A stretch of DNA of 64,000 nt, from assembly GCA_018873245.2 (NCBI GenBank), contig JAEMBT020000008.1, forward strand, positions 13,999,172-14,063,171, in the 5' to 3' direction. Below the pieces are notes generated by a model. It saw only the letters and a list, made by a program, of their open reading frames with translations. It had not been told where the DNA came from and made no database searches. Shown one piece after another: positions 1 through 13,500 of the stretch. Positions within the stretch are counted from its first letter, which is position 1; the number at the start of each line of letters is the position of its first letter. The position numbers and the translations under genes are program-made. This DNA comes from Archegozetes longisetosus. Taxonomy: Eukaryota > Arthropoda > Arachnida > Sarcoptiformes > Trhypochthoniidae.

Positions 1-494
1 TGCATATTATTAATTAAACTGTAAAATACTAAATAAACCTATTACCAGAAGCAAACCTCCATTACAACAGCCTTCAACATATCGATTTAGCCCTAGCCGA
101 CATACCATTTTTAGTCAATAATGATGACAATGTGAAAAACATTTCTACAATCTTATAGTTAATTATTCATCAATTTTAATGACCTTACTCAATTCATCGG
201 TTAATAATAATAATAATAATAATAATACTTCGCAATTTCTCAATTTCTTTTACTCTTCCGGTCAATCCTTAAACAATTGTTTCCAGAGATTTTGATTATC
301 CGATCCAATGAACAAATCTTAGAAATAAATAATCTCCTTTGTTTGATGTAGTAGTATTTCCAAAAAACTTGCCAATAATCTCATTTCATGCAAAAACACT
401 TATTTGACAAAAATTGATTCTAAAAATAACAATTAAATGCGATGTTTGCTTCAAACTTGATGTTAAGCTAATTAAATTTTTGATTATCGTTTAG

Positions 495-2431
495 CCCCAA
501 TGATTCAGCAGCAGATATAGCACAATATGTTTTTGATCATTGGCCCGAAGGTATACTAAACCAATTAAATTTTCGTTATTTATATTTGTATATTACTTTT
601 CCCATTTCTCTACTCAATCATAACTCTATTTAATTTGTTTTTACTAGTTTTCTAATTTTCATTCTCCTTATTTTCTTTCTTTTATTTTTGTCTTTACATT
701 AATTATTTATATTAGATTCTACGTAACTATACTCTAAGATTAGTTTAGTCCTCGCCTCTTAACTTGTTTTAAACATTAATTAATTTAATGTAGTTTTCGT
801 TTCTATTTATATAAACTTTTATTATATTAATTTAACTTATTTTGCGAGTCCAATCCCTATCTTGTACTAACACTTACCATAGAATCTAACTTAATTGGAG
901 TAATGTTTAACTTCCAAATTCTCTCAGCCAATCCTTCCTCTGAGACCTCTAAACAGGAACAATGATTCTCTACACAACTCCTATCTTTCTTTTCCAATCT
1001 TATTTCATTTCTTTAATGCTATATGTCTTATATCTGTTTTTGCTGCTTTCTTAGAATGGTCTGATGAGGCGGTTTCCAGAGCTGAAATACTACGACTCAT
1101 TTTCCAGGGCCGCTTTCTTCATGGCAACGTAACACTAGGAGGTATCAAATCACCAACGGTTCTGCTCAATTTTTATACAGTCGTCTCTTGTTTTTATCTA
1201 CTTCTCTTATATTTTTTTTGTAATCATTAACTCTTTCGGATATAGTCTACATCCATTTTAGTTGCTCACTATATCCCACTTTTCTACAGAGACGACTGTA
1301 TCACTGTTTAGTTCCTTTTCTAACATTGTGTCCTTTTTTGTCTGACAGCACTTCAACTTCCATTGGGAAAGACAAGTGTCATGCATTTAGTTCCACGAGA
1401 AAATCTGCCCGAGCCCAATTCACAAGGTACGCATTCATCAAACAGACCATCGAATAATACTCAATTCAAATTCAATTTCATTTGAGTACTTGAAAACAGC
1501 TTGAAAACAAAGCCTTTCTCTCCTTATCTGCTTAGCTCAAACATCAACCCATTCACTAATAGCTATTTCATGTCATTTATAAATATGAATATAACTTGTA
1601 TTTAATGTTTTGTAGATGTTTTACAACCGAATTGCAAGTGTAGTGTTTTTTGTGTAGTGTTTTTTTGTGTAATATAAAGACAAGTGTTTTTATTCATAAT
1701 CTAATACATTTGGGCTTTTAAGCTGAAAAATTAACGGTTAATGTTTTAGGGAATAAATGTAGCATGACTTGCGTATCGTTTCGCATCAGTTTGAAAAACC
1801 CCATTCTCAATGAGTTACATATGCTATGCACTAAATACAACTAATACTACAGGAAGGGAGGGCTAACAAATTCCTATCCACCAAATCCTCTTTCCTTTTG
1901 GCTCAACTTATCAATCCCCCTTCCCCTCCCCTTCCCCCTTCGTACTTACTATCGTTTTACTTACCATCTCCTATTTTGTCATTTCAGTCACTTTGTTTCG
2001 TATCCATTTTAATTTCATGTCTCATTCTTAAGCATCTTTATGACTGAAGGCATTAATCTAAATTGTTACTAGTAATTCTACCATTTCTATCATCTCTATT
2101 GAGTCTACGCAATCTTAATTCAATTCTAGTCACTTATGCTAATAACTAACTTTTCCTACTTTGCAACCCTATTTTTGCGACCATCATCTTTTCCTTTTGT
2201 TTTTCCCTTATTCTCTATTTTTTGTCAAATTAAACCATTTTTAAAGTTTCCACTAAAATAACTCAACCGTTTGCTTCAATTTTAATGACACGTTAAAATA
2301 CTTTTTACATAAGCTATGATTCTGACATCGATTTTCAGCAGTAATTATGTAATGCTTTTCTCACTTCTACTCGTTCAACTGATACTATCTCATCTAATTA
2401 ACTAAATTTTGCTTCAATTCACTCATTCAAT

Positions 2432-2462
<31 letters not shown>

Positions 2463-4035
2463 CTATATATCTTCTACTTTCCCAATATTTTCTTTCTGTT
2501 ATTCCTTTCTTTGAATAACTGTCATGAAAGGTTGCTCAACATTTCTCTGCCAACTAACATCTTTTAAAACCTAATTCATTATTAACTGCTTTCAAAACAT
2601 TGCTCACTTTTAAATATTAATCACTCTTCATCCTTTCAAATACATCTAGTTTGAAAATCTAATCTTTTCCAATAGCTTACCAATCGGTTCATTTTTATTC
2701 CGTATTATGTCATTTCTTTTAATATTACTTCTGAGCTCAACTTTACCAACAAGTTGACTAAATTGAAATCATTCATTTTTAATCATAGGTGACCTCCAAG
2801 TGACCCATAACAAATCTACTAATATCTCAGTCTTTCTTTCTTTCACAATATTTAAGTTACTCAACTTCATCTTTCCAAAAGTCCTTTGCATTTAAATGAG
2901 CCCATCAATAAGGTTTTATTGTAAAATTTTAATCATTTCAGTCTATTTTAACTTACAGCGTAGGCGTTTAAATATGCGTTAGATTTACTCACATTTAGTC
3001 TGGTTTCTAATTTATGCTAATTTTTACCACAATTCTCCTACTTTACTAATTTAGTCTCAATCAATGCTAATCATTAAGTCATACGTAGAACATATCATAT
3101 AAATGGCCTTATCTTCCTACCATCTAATCACCATTAATACCTAATCTTAATTTCGATTCATACTTTAATCAACTTGTTAATTTAGTTTTGATTATTTTCT
3201 TCTATTTTATCTACTTTTCGTCTTCTAGTTCCACTGATCACACAATATTTATTGTATCTAATATTCACCTAATTCATATTAATTTATTTCTTTTCAGCTC
3301 TACTTATGATTAATAGTTTCGATTAATTTCTATAAAGAAGTCATAATTATTTGTTGATTAAGGAGCAATTATCTGAGTCTATTGTATTATTCATTAAGCG
3401 GTTGTCTTCGCAATTCTAATTTCGTGCTAACAGATAATTAACCTAAACTCTAAACCAAAAATTACACAATTTCATCAACCATTAACTGCGTTTCACTCAA
3501 TTTCATTTCACAAAAACTAAACCTTTATATTTGCAAACTTCTAGACATTTACGTTTTATCATTAACTTTGCATTTTCTGTTTAACCTTCTTTTAATTTAC
3601 TCTTCTCTTCTTCAGTATCTTATATCTGAAGATATGTCGTAACCAGAACATCAGTCATCATTGATCACATCTTTACAAATGTCTTCTTTCCTAGTTAAGC
3701 TTTTAGTTACACAACCTTTTTTATTGCATATCAATGTCAAACTATTTTCTCATCCGTTTATGTCACCATCAGTTTATGTTTATCTCATCGCTTCTCATAA
3801 TAATGCTCGATATCTTATTTTATGTCTTACTTTACCAACTATTCACTAACTCCAACTTATATTCTTCCACTACCTCTATTCTCATTAACTTTCATATTAA
3901 TATTTCTTTTCTACTTTTATACTGATTATTCTCTTTTATCTACTTATTCTCTTCTTCTTCTTCTTTTTAGATCAACGACAGAAGAGCAAAGATCGAAGCA
4001 GTGGTTGTTGTAGTTCAAGCTGTTCAATATTATAA
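495..4035 (+). CDS. UBL3: UBL3, membrane-anchored ubiquitin-fold protein (5' partial)
   Basis: Coding exons at 495-550, 1055-1141, 1349-1426 and 3971-4035, stop at 4033-4035. They encode the last 94 residues of a protein that is about 117 aa in other animals; the exon with the start codon should lie upstream of the window, because the family has an exon junction just before the PNDSA motif that opens exon 495. Visible landmarks are PNDSAADIAQYVFDHWP, LRLIYQGRFLHGN-like text (here LRLIFQGRFLHGNVTLG) and LPEPNSQ. The C-terminus carries several cysteines (CCSSSC) and ends in a CAAX box, CSIL, the family's prenylation signal. UBL3 is a ubiquitin-like fold attached to membranes and linked to sorting of proteins into small extracellular vesicles. 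All junctions are GT-AG and phases agree. Intron 3 is 2.5 kb. The likely poly(A) signal is AATAAA at 5517-5522, implying a 3' UTR of about 1.5 kb. Identification is firm. Confidence 0.93.
1427..3970 (+). other. UBL3 intron 3 (2.5 kb), no gene seen
   Basis: AT-rich intron. It contains a C-rich pyrimidine tract near 1914-1940 and a (TA)n microsatellite at about 2436-2462. Short open frames near 3661-4013 have no recognisable content and overlap the UBL3 terminal exon in other frames. Confidence 0.7.
2436..2462. repeat. (TA)n microsatellite
   Basis: Uninterrupted TA dinucleotide run inside UBL3 intron 3. A shorter (AAT)n run lies at about 202-227 in the intron upstream of the first visible UBL3 exon. 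Confidence 0.9.
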
Positions 4036-5545
4036 AGACTTTTAGTGAGTGATGCTCGTATCCAATGGTTACAAAGACTGATATCATCTCATAATCGTCG
4101 TTGCAAAATGTCTTTATACATATATATATATACAGTATATTATATTATATTATAAATATTCATTCCCTTCACAACTCATCAAAACAATACCAAACTTATT
4201 ATACGCTTAACAACTCTAGATCATTCTCCTCCTCCTCTGCCATCTCTTCTCTCCTCTTAGTCAACTATCAAGTCAACTACTCATTCAACTCGAGAGACTT
4301 CTCTTATTTTCTTCACACCCCATCGCCAGACTTTATGTACATATTCTTATTCGACTGACAACGCCAACTACTTGACAACATTTTCCAGTTTATATAGTCT
4401 TGTATTTGAGTCTATTTCTCAATTACAATATTAGTTGTCTTTGCTTTAGACCAGAGACCGATCTTCCATTTGAAATGTATTCAATAGTTTTGTGTTAGGA
4501 TTCGATACCTTTATTAGTTTGACGCACTTCATAGATAAATGTGCTGCTGATTTGACGAACAAAATCAAAGTCCTTGTGTGCATAACAACTAACTTTTTTC
4601 TCTTTTATAAATCACAACACCAACTTATTTTTTGCTTCGACTTACCTCTTCATTCATCGGATTATGAACTTCTCTATTGGAGACCTCATTCCAACTGCTA
4701 ATTCTAATCTGAAGAACAGCTCATATATATATCGCTATATTCTTGCGAATCTATCTCATCAAAATTGGACTTATGCTAAAGTGAAAATTATCTACTTTTT
4801 CATCCTTATTGCCTGTTGATCACAACTGATTTCAGTACTAGACTTACTTTAGTTGTAGGTCTCATTGTAATAAGTTTGTTTTGACGCCGTTCTTGGCGTT
4901 CCTGTTAACTTCGTCATCATATATATTAAGTTTGCTCTATTCTTATAGTTATTATCTTCTCCACTCTTTGTTTTTAGTCAAACTACTCTACGATCAAAAC
5001 TACACAATCTATTGACGGGTTTAGTCTTAGTGTTATCAATTGGTTTAACTTAAGAGTACAACCTCTCAACTCAATCTTATTTCAATACAATGATGATTAC
5101 CAACCACTTGAACGCCATTCTATCTCGGCGTTAGACAACAATCGATCTCTCATTAGGACATACTGTTTAAGCTAATTAAGTTTAAATCTAATATTTAGTT
5201 TAATATTCAAATATTTTCTCCATTTCTATATCGCGCTTATGTACATTACAAACAAATATTTTTCTTTTCAAATACTTCTATTGTATAAATTGCTTTATTC
5301 TTAAATAGATCTTATTCTTTATTCTTATCTTAGGCTTCAAATTGTCTCTTCTCTGTTTATAAACTAATTGAGCTCATTTACCAGATCAAACACTCAACTT
5401 CTCATCCATTCTACCCAACTCTAACTCCCTTCTAATTCCTATGTATTTGTAACTTATTATTAGAATCAATCAATTGTTATGTTTATGTAAATAATCAGTT
5501 AGAATGTCGTCGATTCAATAAACATTTTAAAACATTATTTGCTTT
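4036..5545 (+). other. UBL3: UBL3 3' UTR (inferred)
   Basis: Stretch between the UBL3 stop codon and AATAAA at 5517-5522. No coding content recognised. A small GC-containing hairpin (ACGCC/GGCGT) sits at 4883-4898. The extent is inferred from the poly(A) signal only. Confidence 0.5.
5517..5522 (+). terminator. Poly(A) signal AATAAA for UBL3
   Basis: AATAAA followed by a T/G-rich stretch. On the other strand, AATAAA at 5561-5566 (TTTATT on +) can serve the convergent gene at 5651-6278, so the two 3' ends meet within about 50 bp. Confidence 0.55.
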
Positions 5546-5650
5546 GTTGTCATTTTTTGGTTTATTCTTTTTACGTATAATTTAATATAATTAATGCAAG
5601 TCTTGGTAAATATTATATGGTTTGTATTTAATCGTTTTCCAAAGTACTTC

Positions 5651-6278
5651 TCAAATCAAATCTTCAAGTTCTAATGATTCCAATTCGTTCAAAATTGAAA
5701 CAACTTTCTGTAAGTTTCAAACAAAACATTAGAATCAAATCAAAATTTGTGCGCTAAATCATATATTTGTTAACCTTTTTCAATGTTTTACGGCATTCAT
5801 CGTAACTGTTCAAACCATTACTCGAATTATTGGCCAATTCTTTGTTTTGTTCGACTTTCAACGAATAACTATTCTCCAAATTCTTCTCCCATTCTTTTAG
5901 TTGATTCACAAATTGCTCTTTAATTGGATGAACAGCTTTTGAGATCTCAATCATATCGTGATTCGCGTTATTGTTTGACAAATTAAACAATTTGGACATC
6001 ACTTCGGGGTCACTAAAAAGAAGTTCGATTTGTTGATCGAGTGTTTTGTCGACAAAACATTTGTATTGATTCAAATGTTTTTCTTTGATTTCCTTCAGTT
6101 TTTCTTTTTCTTCGGTTTTTAAGTTTTCATTCAATTTATTGAATATCTTATCGAAAACTGTTGAATAAAACTCAATAATATACTCAATTGATTCAAGTTT
6201 TATATCGTTTAATAGACAAATAAACTCCGGATCTATTGATTCAATTGTAATCTTATTGTTAACCACTTCTTCACTCAT
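5651..6278 (-). CDS. Small coiled-coil protein, possibly PMF1/Nnf1-like kinetochore subunit
   Basis: Two-exon model on the minus strand: 5775-6278 with the start codon at 6276-6278, then 5651-5707 ending in TGA. The 67-bp intron has a GTTAAC donor and a TTACAG acceptor. Reading straight through the donor would stop after seven residues (VNKYMI-type tail), whereas splicing gives KVVSILNELESLELEDLI. The 186-aa product is lysine/glutamate-rich and mostly helical, with two probable coiled-coil blocks: residues about 35-95 (including NQYKCFVDKTLDQQIE) and about 118-180. The order of features, a helical region with an aromatic/Cys motif followed by a C-terminal coiled coil with an N-x-x-LA pattern, resembles PMF1/Nnf1 of the MIS12 kinetochore complex, but the similarity is weak and from memory. 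It could be another coiled-coil protein. The gene is real with fair certainty; the name is tentative. Confidence 0.5.
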
Positions 6279-7265
6279 TTTAATTAATTATTTAATAATT
6301 TTTTTTAATCAAAACGTCAACTTATTTGGCGCCAAATAATCACAAGCATCTCAAAACAAATTAAAATCATCTTCAAATTCATAACTATTCTCCACATTAA
6401 TTGTGTTGAACTCTACTCATTCAACACTTTAAAAGGTACTAAATTTTCGGATACTGCTTAGATCCTATTCAGTGGAAGCATAACGAATGCTATTGCAACA
6501 CACTTAAATAAAACAGGCAAAGATACGTTTTCTGTTTCTCCAACACTAGTTTATAGAGGTAACAATTAGGCATTCATCTGCGCTTACGCACATCAAACTC
6601 CTAACCTAACCAACTAATTTAACTGAATTAATGTCGATGCCACATTTTAGGTTAGGTTTGTTAGCTAGATTGAAGATTTGGTGCAAATGCCGCTTTGTAC
6701 CTTATGAATAGAAAATTTGTTGTTTTAAACCTATTCTGGTAGGTTACCAATGCGATAGCATCGGAGAAACGGAGAGTGTACATCTGCCAACGGGATCTCC
6801 AAAAATCCCCAAAATTCCTGAAAATCACTGGAGTGATTTTGGAAACATGAAAAATCCCTAATATTACGTAAAAATAAAAGAAATACAGATGGAAAATAAT
6901 ATGTAAAGAGGGTTTTTTCCCTATTTCAACCGTTAAAACCATTTAGTCAATAGGTTTTTAAAATTTTATCAATTTTTTCTATTTTTATTAATAATGAATC
7001 ACACAATGAATTAGTAATCAAAAATGAGTCTAAAATTTCAATGAATTAATAGTTAAATTAAGTGAAAAGAATTTTATTATTTATAATTAAAGGTAAATAT
7101 AGTCTTATTTTGTTTTATACGCAAATGAATTTCTAAAGAAATCCCCCAAACATCTCTATTTGTTGTGACTTGAGAGCACTTTTTGCGTTTCGATTCGTTT
7201 CGGGTTCAATCAAATTTAGTAATTTATTGTTTAATCAATTAATTAATTCTTAAATACGCATAGAA
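6279..7265. other. Divergent intergenic region (PMF1-like / XPB)
   Basis: About 1 kb between two divergent start codons, probably holding both promoters. It contains a 10-bp perfect inverted repeat of TTAGG-type motifs (6600-6609 and 6647-6656). A 93-codon open frame on the minus strand at 6661-6942 has no recognisable domain and is not called as a gene. Confidence 0.6.
6600..6656. repeat. Inverted repeat of CCTAA/TTAGG motifs
   Basis: CCTAACCTAA at 6600-6609 is the exact reverse complement of TTAGGTTAGG at 6647-6656, with a 37-nt spacer. TTAGG is the common arthropod telomere unit, but only two units per arm are present. This may be an interstitial trace or the ends of a small foldback element. 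Confidence 0.6.
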
Positions 7266-10200
7266 ATGGGCCGGAAAGGTATGTGTCAGTCATCGGATAA
7301 ATACTTTACAAATTAATCACTAAATTGTTTTAATTAAAGACAAAAACTATAAATTTAAATCAAAATCAAATGCTTATCGCGAAGAAGTGGCGGATGAAGA
7401 CAATGAAGGAACAGGTTCGTGTTGATGACTTATAAGCTTCTAATTATTAATCTAATTATTTGAAACTTAATTGTTTCAGACATAATGCCAGAGTCTGCTA
7501 GCCGCCAGATAGCCGAAGGTGTTCGTGAGGATGAGTTCGGCGCTAAAGACTATACTAAAGACGTTGTCTTAAGAGATGACTACATGTGTCGACCGCTTTG
7601 GGTTGTAAGTAAACTATATTTGAAATCTAAATGGATAATTGAAAGATAGTTAAAAAATTTATGTTTAATATATAGGCACCAGACGGACATATATTCCTCG
7701 AAACCTTTTCTCCGGTCTATAAACACGCACACGATTTCCTCATTGCTATTTCTGAGGTTTGTTTTGATATTTTTCTGAATGATATTAAAGTACAATTAAA
7801 TGATTGCCTCAATTATAGCCAGTTTCACGTCCTGAACACGTTCATGAATACAAACTGACCGCTTATTCACTCTATGCGGCTGTTTCTGTTGGTCTTCAAA
7901 CCAATGACATTATTGAATATCTAAGGCGTTTGAGTAAAACAACAATTCCATCGGGAATTATTGAATTTATCAATGTAAGTGAATTGATATATTGATTTTG
8001 GATTTTCGGTAAATATAATTAAAAACTTGAAATTTCTTCTTAAGCTTTGCACTATAAGCTACGGAAAAGTTAAGCTCGTTTTGAAGCACAACCGATATTT
8101 TGTTGAATCTCCATTTCCTGTAAGTCTAATTCAACACAAGTACTCCTGTTTCTAGTTAAACAAATGTTTTCACCAATTGATTATCATTTTTAGGATGTTA
8201 TCCAAAAACTCTTAAAAGATCCTGAAATACAAAAATGTCGCCTTAGAAGAGATGCAGAGGACGATCAGTTGATCACAAGTGTTGTTCCCTCGTCTTCGAA
8301 AGCAAGTTTACCAAAATCTAGTAATTCTGCTTCTGATGCTAACGGAGAAAAAGGACAGTCAAATGAAAATGAAAAGTCTGATAATGTTCCCGATGATATC
8401 TATAACTATTATGAAAAAATGGAGAGAGACGATGAAGACGCTGAAGATGTCAAAACTGTCTCTTTTGAAGTCAATCAATCAGAAATCGAAACACTACAGA
8501 AACGTTGTATTCAATTAGAATATCCCTTATTAGCAGAATATGATTTCAAGAACGATACTTTGAATCCTGATATAAAGTGAGTCTAATGTGAATTATTTAA
8601 ATGACCGCCTGATTTCAATAATATTTCAATCTTTTGCTTAGCATTGATTTAAGGCCTACAGCACTGCTCCGTCCATATCAAGAAAAAAGTTTGCGCAAAA
8701 TGTTCGGTAATGGACGTGCTCGTTCGGGAGTTATAGTACTTCCGTGTGGTGCCGGAAAATCATTAGTTGGTGTGACTGCGTGTTGTACTGTTAGGAAAAG
8801 AAGTCTTGTTCTCTGCAATTCAGCCGTTTCGGTTGAACAGTGGAAAACTCAAGTCAGTTGCTATCACTTCTTAATTGATTACTTAAGTACTTAATGCTAA
8901 ACAGTGCGATTGATTTTGATTTAATAGTTTAAGCTTTGGTCAACAGCTGATGATAGTATGATTTGTAGATTTACGTCAGACGCAAAAGACAAACCAATTG
9001 GTAGTAGCATTTGTATAACAACTTACTCGATGATAACTCACACCCAGAAGCGTTCGTGGGAAGCAGAACAGGTCATGAAATGGTTAACCGAACAGGAATG
9101 GGGTCTTATGCTTCTCGATGAAGTCCACACAATTCCTGCCAAGATGTTTCGTCGAGTTCTGACTATAGTTCAAGCACACTGCAAACTCGGTTTAACTGCA
9201 ACTCTTGTCAGAGAAGACGACAAAATAGCAGATCTTAATTTTCTGATTGGACCCAAGCTATATGAAGCAAATTGGCTCGAATTGCAACAAAATGGTTATA
9301 TCGCTCGAGTCCAATGCGCAGAAGTTTGGTGTCCAATGTCTCCAGAGTTTTATCGTGAATATCTATCTACCAGAACTTGCAAGAAAATGGTAATACTATC
9401 TTAGATAATACTATTCGTATTCATACGAATTATTCTTTTTCGTTCTTATAGCTCTTGTATGTCATGAATCCAAATAAGTTTCGCGTTTGTCAGTTTCTAA
9501 TCAAATTTCACGAGAGAAGAAATGACAAAATAATTGTTTTCTCTGATAATATATTTGCATTAATAAACTACGCAAAAAAGATGGGAAGGTATGTATTTTC
9601 ACCTGAAATATATTGATATATAAACTAAACAAAATTCTATTTCAGACCTTATATTTATGGTCCGACATCTCAAGGAGAAAGACTACAAATTCTACAAAAC
9701 TTTCAATACAACCCGAAACTCAACACTATATTTGTGTCGAAAATCGCTGACACTTCTTTTGATTTGCCTGAAGCCAATGTTTTGATACAGGTTTCGAGTC
9801 ATGGCGGATCTCGTCGTCAAGAAGCTCAACGTTTAGGCAGAATTTTGAGAGCAAAAAAAGGAGCGTTGGCTGAAGAGTATAACGCATTCTTTTATTCACT
9901 TGTATCTCAAGATACACTTGAAATGCAGTACGCCAGAAAAAGACAGAGATTTCTTGTCAATCAAGGCTATAGCTATAAAGTTATCACAACTTTGAAAGGC
10001 ATGGACGAAGAAGAACTCTTCTATTCCACTAAAGATGAACAGCAACAGCTTCTTCAGCAGGTCTTACAGGCTAATGATGCTGATGCTGAAGAAGAAAAAG
10101 TGGTTAGTTTGGACTCTGGAGTGAGGACTACCTCTAGTGGTTTTACTCGACGACCTGGAAATATGAGCTCTATTTCTGGAGCTGATGATAATGTCTATAT

Positions 10201-10267
10201 GGAATATAAATCCAAGAACAGTAAAATGGAAAATAGACATCCGTTGTTCAAGAGATTTAGGCGATAA
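7266..10267 (+). CDS. ERCC3: XPB/ERCC3 helicase-translocase of TFIIH
   Basis: Eleven coding exons: 7266-7278, 7340-7414, 7480-7604, 7676-7756, 7819-7974, 8045-8119, 8194-8576, 8642-8852, 8928-9389, 9452-9588, 9646-10267. They sum to 2340 nt, 779 aa, against 782 in human. XPB is the 3'-5' DNA translocase of TFIIH that opens promoters for RNA polymerase II and opens damaged DNA in nucleotide excision repair. Visible: an N-terminal damage-recognition region starting APDGHIFLE, an acidic linker in exon 7, Walker A GAGKS (K342), DEVH at about 437-440, the VREDD motif after TATL, and the helicase-2 segment [17 protein letters not shown] and [10 protein letters not shown]. The basic C-terminus ends HPLFKRFRR as in other animals. 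All key residues are intact. The first exon encodes only MGRK. Poly(A) signal AATAAA is at 10354-10359. POLQ starts 310 bp downstream on the same strand. Confidence 0.97.
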
Positions 10268-10353
10268 TTAAAGTTTTCGTTAATTTTCTATTCTGTTTGT
10301 ATATATTGAGCTTTATATTACGGTAATGTACTTCCCAAATATTTATTAATTTG

Positions 10354-10359
10354 AATAAA
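10354..10359 (+). terminator. Poly(A) signal AATAAA for XPB
   Basis: AATAAA 87 bp after the XPB stop codon, within the 310-bp gap before the POLQ start codon. The gap itself (10268-10577) shows nothing else beyond a short antisense open frame without recognisable content. Confidence 0.6.
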
Positions 10360-10577
10360 TATTGAATCGAAACGCAATCAATCAAGTTATTGTTTCACGC
10401 GCTCTCTTCCCAAATAGATTATTTGTTTTTACTGCTTTCAAACCTAACTTCAAGTCCGTTTTCTTTCACTTGACTGATCTGACAATTAAGAAACGGATAT
10501 TTTTCATTAATGACATATTTAAATAATTTATTTATTTTATTTTCAAGTATTTTTATATTAGTTAATGTGTTGAAGTA

Positions 10578-13500
10578 ATGGATAGAACCAAGAAGAATAT
10601 ACCTAAGAAGAAGAAAACAGTACACAAAACAGATCGGCCTCCAAATAGCAGAAGACGTCGAGGTCGAATACCAAATCATATAAAGTCGGGTCAATCTATT
10701 AAAATACATTGTTCTTTCAATGAAAGTAACTCAAGTGCATCAAATGGCAGCTTTGATAAGAATAAATTAACAAGTTGGAGCTTTCCTACAAAAGTACATC
10801 AATACTATGCTTCTAAAGGAATCACTAGATTGTTCGATTGGCAGGTAATTCAATTTAAACGTATTTTGTTTTCAGCAATAAGTTCTTTCCCTAAATCTTA
10901 TTCTACTTCAATCTCAAGATCTAATCTCTCGATAGAGATAATAAGTTCTTTTATCAATACTGTATTAATTTTATTTCAATCTTTTTTAAGGTCGAATGCC
11001 TTGATAGAGATGGAGTTCTTGAAGGAAGAAATCTTGTATATTCCGCTCCAACAAGTGCTGGAAAATCTATGGTTTCTGATATTTTACTCTACAAAAAGTT
11101 GTTGGAAGACAAGAAGAAAGCAATAATAATACTTCCATTTGTTTCTGTTACCCAAGAGAAAATGTTATCTTTGAAACATGTCCTCAAATCTATTGGTGTC
11201 CGAGTTGATGCCTTTGCTGGTGGTGTTAATCCTCGTGGGGGACTCTCTAGAGTTGATGTGGCCGTTTGCACTATAGAAAAAGCTAATAATATGCTGAACA
11301 GGTCAGTTAAAAGTTTTAAACTATCAACAAATAACTTGCATTTTACTTGTATTAGTAAGTTTTAAACAAAATCAATCACTAATATTCACATCTCCAATCA
11401 CTTCATGTTTGGTTCGATTAAATTATTTTGTTTTACTTTTATTCAAAAACAGATTGATAGAAGAGAAGAAATTAGATGAAATCGGTTTAATAGTTGTTGA
11501 TGAACTCCATATGATCGGCGATTCTAGTCGCGGATATTTATTGGAATTATTGTTAACTAAGATATTATATTTAAATAGTAATTCAAATGAACATAAGATT
11601 CAGATCATAGGCATGAGCGCAACCATTCCTAATCTGGACGCCATTGCCAAATGGCTAGACGCTGAACTATATGTCACTACTTTCAGGCCTGTTCCACTTT
11701 ATGAACGTGTCATTTTTGGAAATATCATTTACGATTTACCCAAAATGACTGAGTTCAAGCGTTTAGATATTTCTCAATTAGGTATAAATAGTGATGATTC
11801 GAATACTATATTCTTAGCTATAGAAACAATGACCAGAGGGTTTGGCGCACTTATATTTTGTGCCACAAAAGCTATATGTGAGAACTTGTGTCGTAATATC
11901 GCAACAAATATCTATGAATTCGGAAAAGGAAAAAAGCCCGAAAATCAAGAAACCAAAGAAATAGTCAGTAAACTATTGCCAGCATTGAACTTTTCACAAA
12001 TAGATGAAGTGCTGGATCAACTACGACGATGTGCAGCAGGATTGGATCCAGTTCTAGAGCTGACGGTGAAGTTTGGTGTAGCGTTTCATCACGCGGGATT
12101 ATCACTTGATGAGCGGTCCATTATTGAACAGGCATTTCGTAACGGAGTCATCAAAATATTGTGCGCTACTTCTACCCTCTCCGCTGGCGTCAATCTGCCC
12201 GCACGTCTTGTTATTATTAAATCTCCTCTAGACTTCAAAGGATCTGTTATGGATGTTCTCACCTATAGACAAATGATTGGTAGAGCTGGTCGTCAGGGCG
12301 TCGACACTATGGGAGAAAGTATTCTTATCTGTTCTGAAAAAGATCAATCCAAAGCACATGAACTTTTGAAGTCAAATTTGAAACCTATTAGTTCCTGTTT
12401 AGTTAAAACTAACTCTACAAACACCTCGACTGGACTTTCTACATCGTCAACTAACTCTTTTTTATCTTTATTTGGATTGAAGAGAGCTATTTTAGAAGTG
12501 ATAGCCAACGGAACAGCAACGAGTTATGATGACATCTCCAAATATACCGGATTCACTTTTATGGCCTCCAGTAGTTCAGATGTAGTCACTAAAGCTATCA
12601 TCGATGAAATAATCAAGTATTTGATTGATTACAAATTGATTCATTGTATGACAGATACTGATAATCAAGAAAGAAAAATAAGTCCTACTCAGTTCGGAAA
12701 AGCTGTTCTGGCGTCTGGAATATCACCAGACGAGGGATTGTTTATTATGGATGAACTAAATAGAGCTAAACAAAGTATATGTTTGTGTAATGATTTGCAC
12801 CTGTTATACGAAGTAACGCCAACATATCTCAGCGAACAAATGGAGTCTATTGATTGGCAACACTTCCTAGAAATTTGGAACAATTTAGACCCAGATTCGC
12901 AGAAAGTCGGAAGGCTTATAGGAATTCGCGAACATTTCATAATCCGTCAAATCCCTGGAGTTCGAACTTTCGATGACGAAAGCAGAAGATTGTTGTCAAT
13001 TCATCGACGATTCTATACAGCATTAGCTTTAAATGATTTGATACAAGAGGTGCCACTGTTCAAAGTATCGAAAAAGTTCAAATGTTCGAAAGGAGTTCTT
13101 CAAAGTCTGCAACAGAGCGCGAGTTCGTTTGCGGGTATGATAACCGTCTTCTGCAATAAGCTGGGATGGCATAACCTCGAAATCTTGGTCGAGCAGTTTC
13201 AAAGTCGTCTTTATTTCGGTGTCCAGAGAGAATTAATAGATCTGATGCGCATCACTAGTCTTAACTCAAGTGTTGCTCGACTTTTATTCAATCATCATTA
13301 CGACACTGTGTCCTCATTAGCTCAGGTCAAAAAAGCAGCTGATATTGAACTTATTCTGATGAATTCGGGCCCTTTTGATAAAAATAAAGAAATGGATGCG
13401 TCTAAGGTCTGGGTTCCGGGTATGTGTAGAGCCATGACTGTTAAAGAAATGGCAAGCTCTATCATTCTGGAGGCTCGAGAATTGATACAAAAAGATATTG

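Noticed and set aside
6661..6942. 93-codon open frame on the minus strand
   Set aside because: Hydrophobic, no recognisable motif, no supporting splice structure, and it overlaps the inverted-repeat/promoter region.
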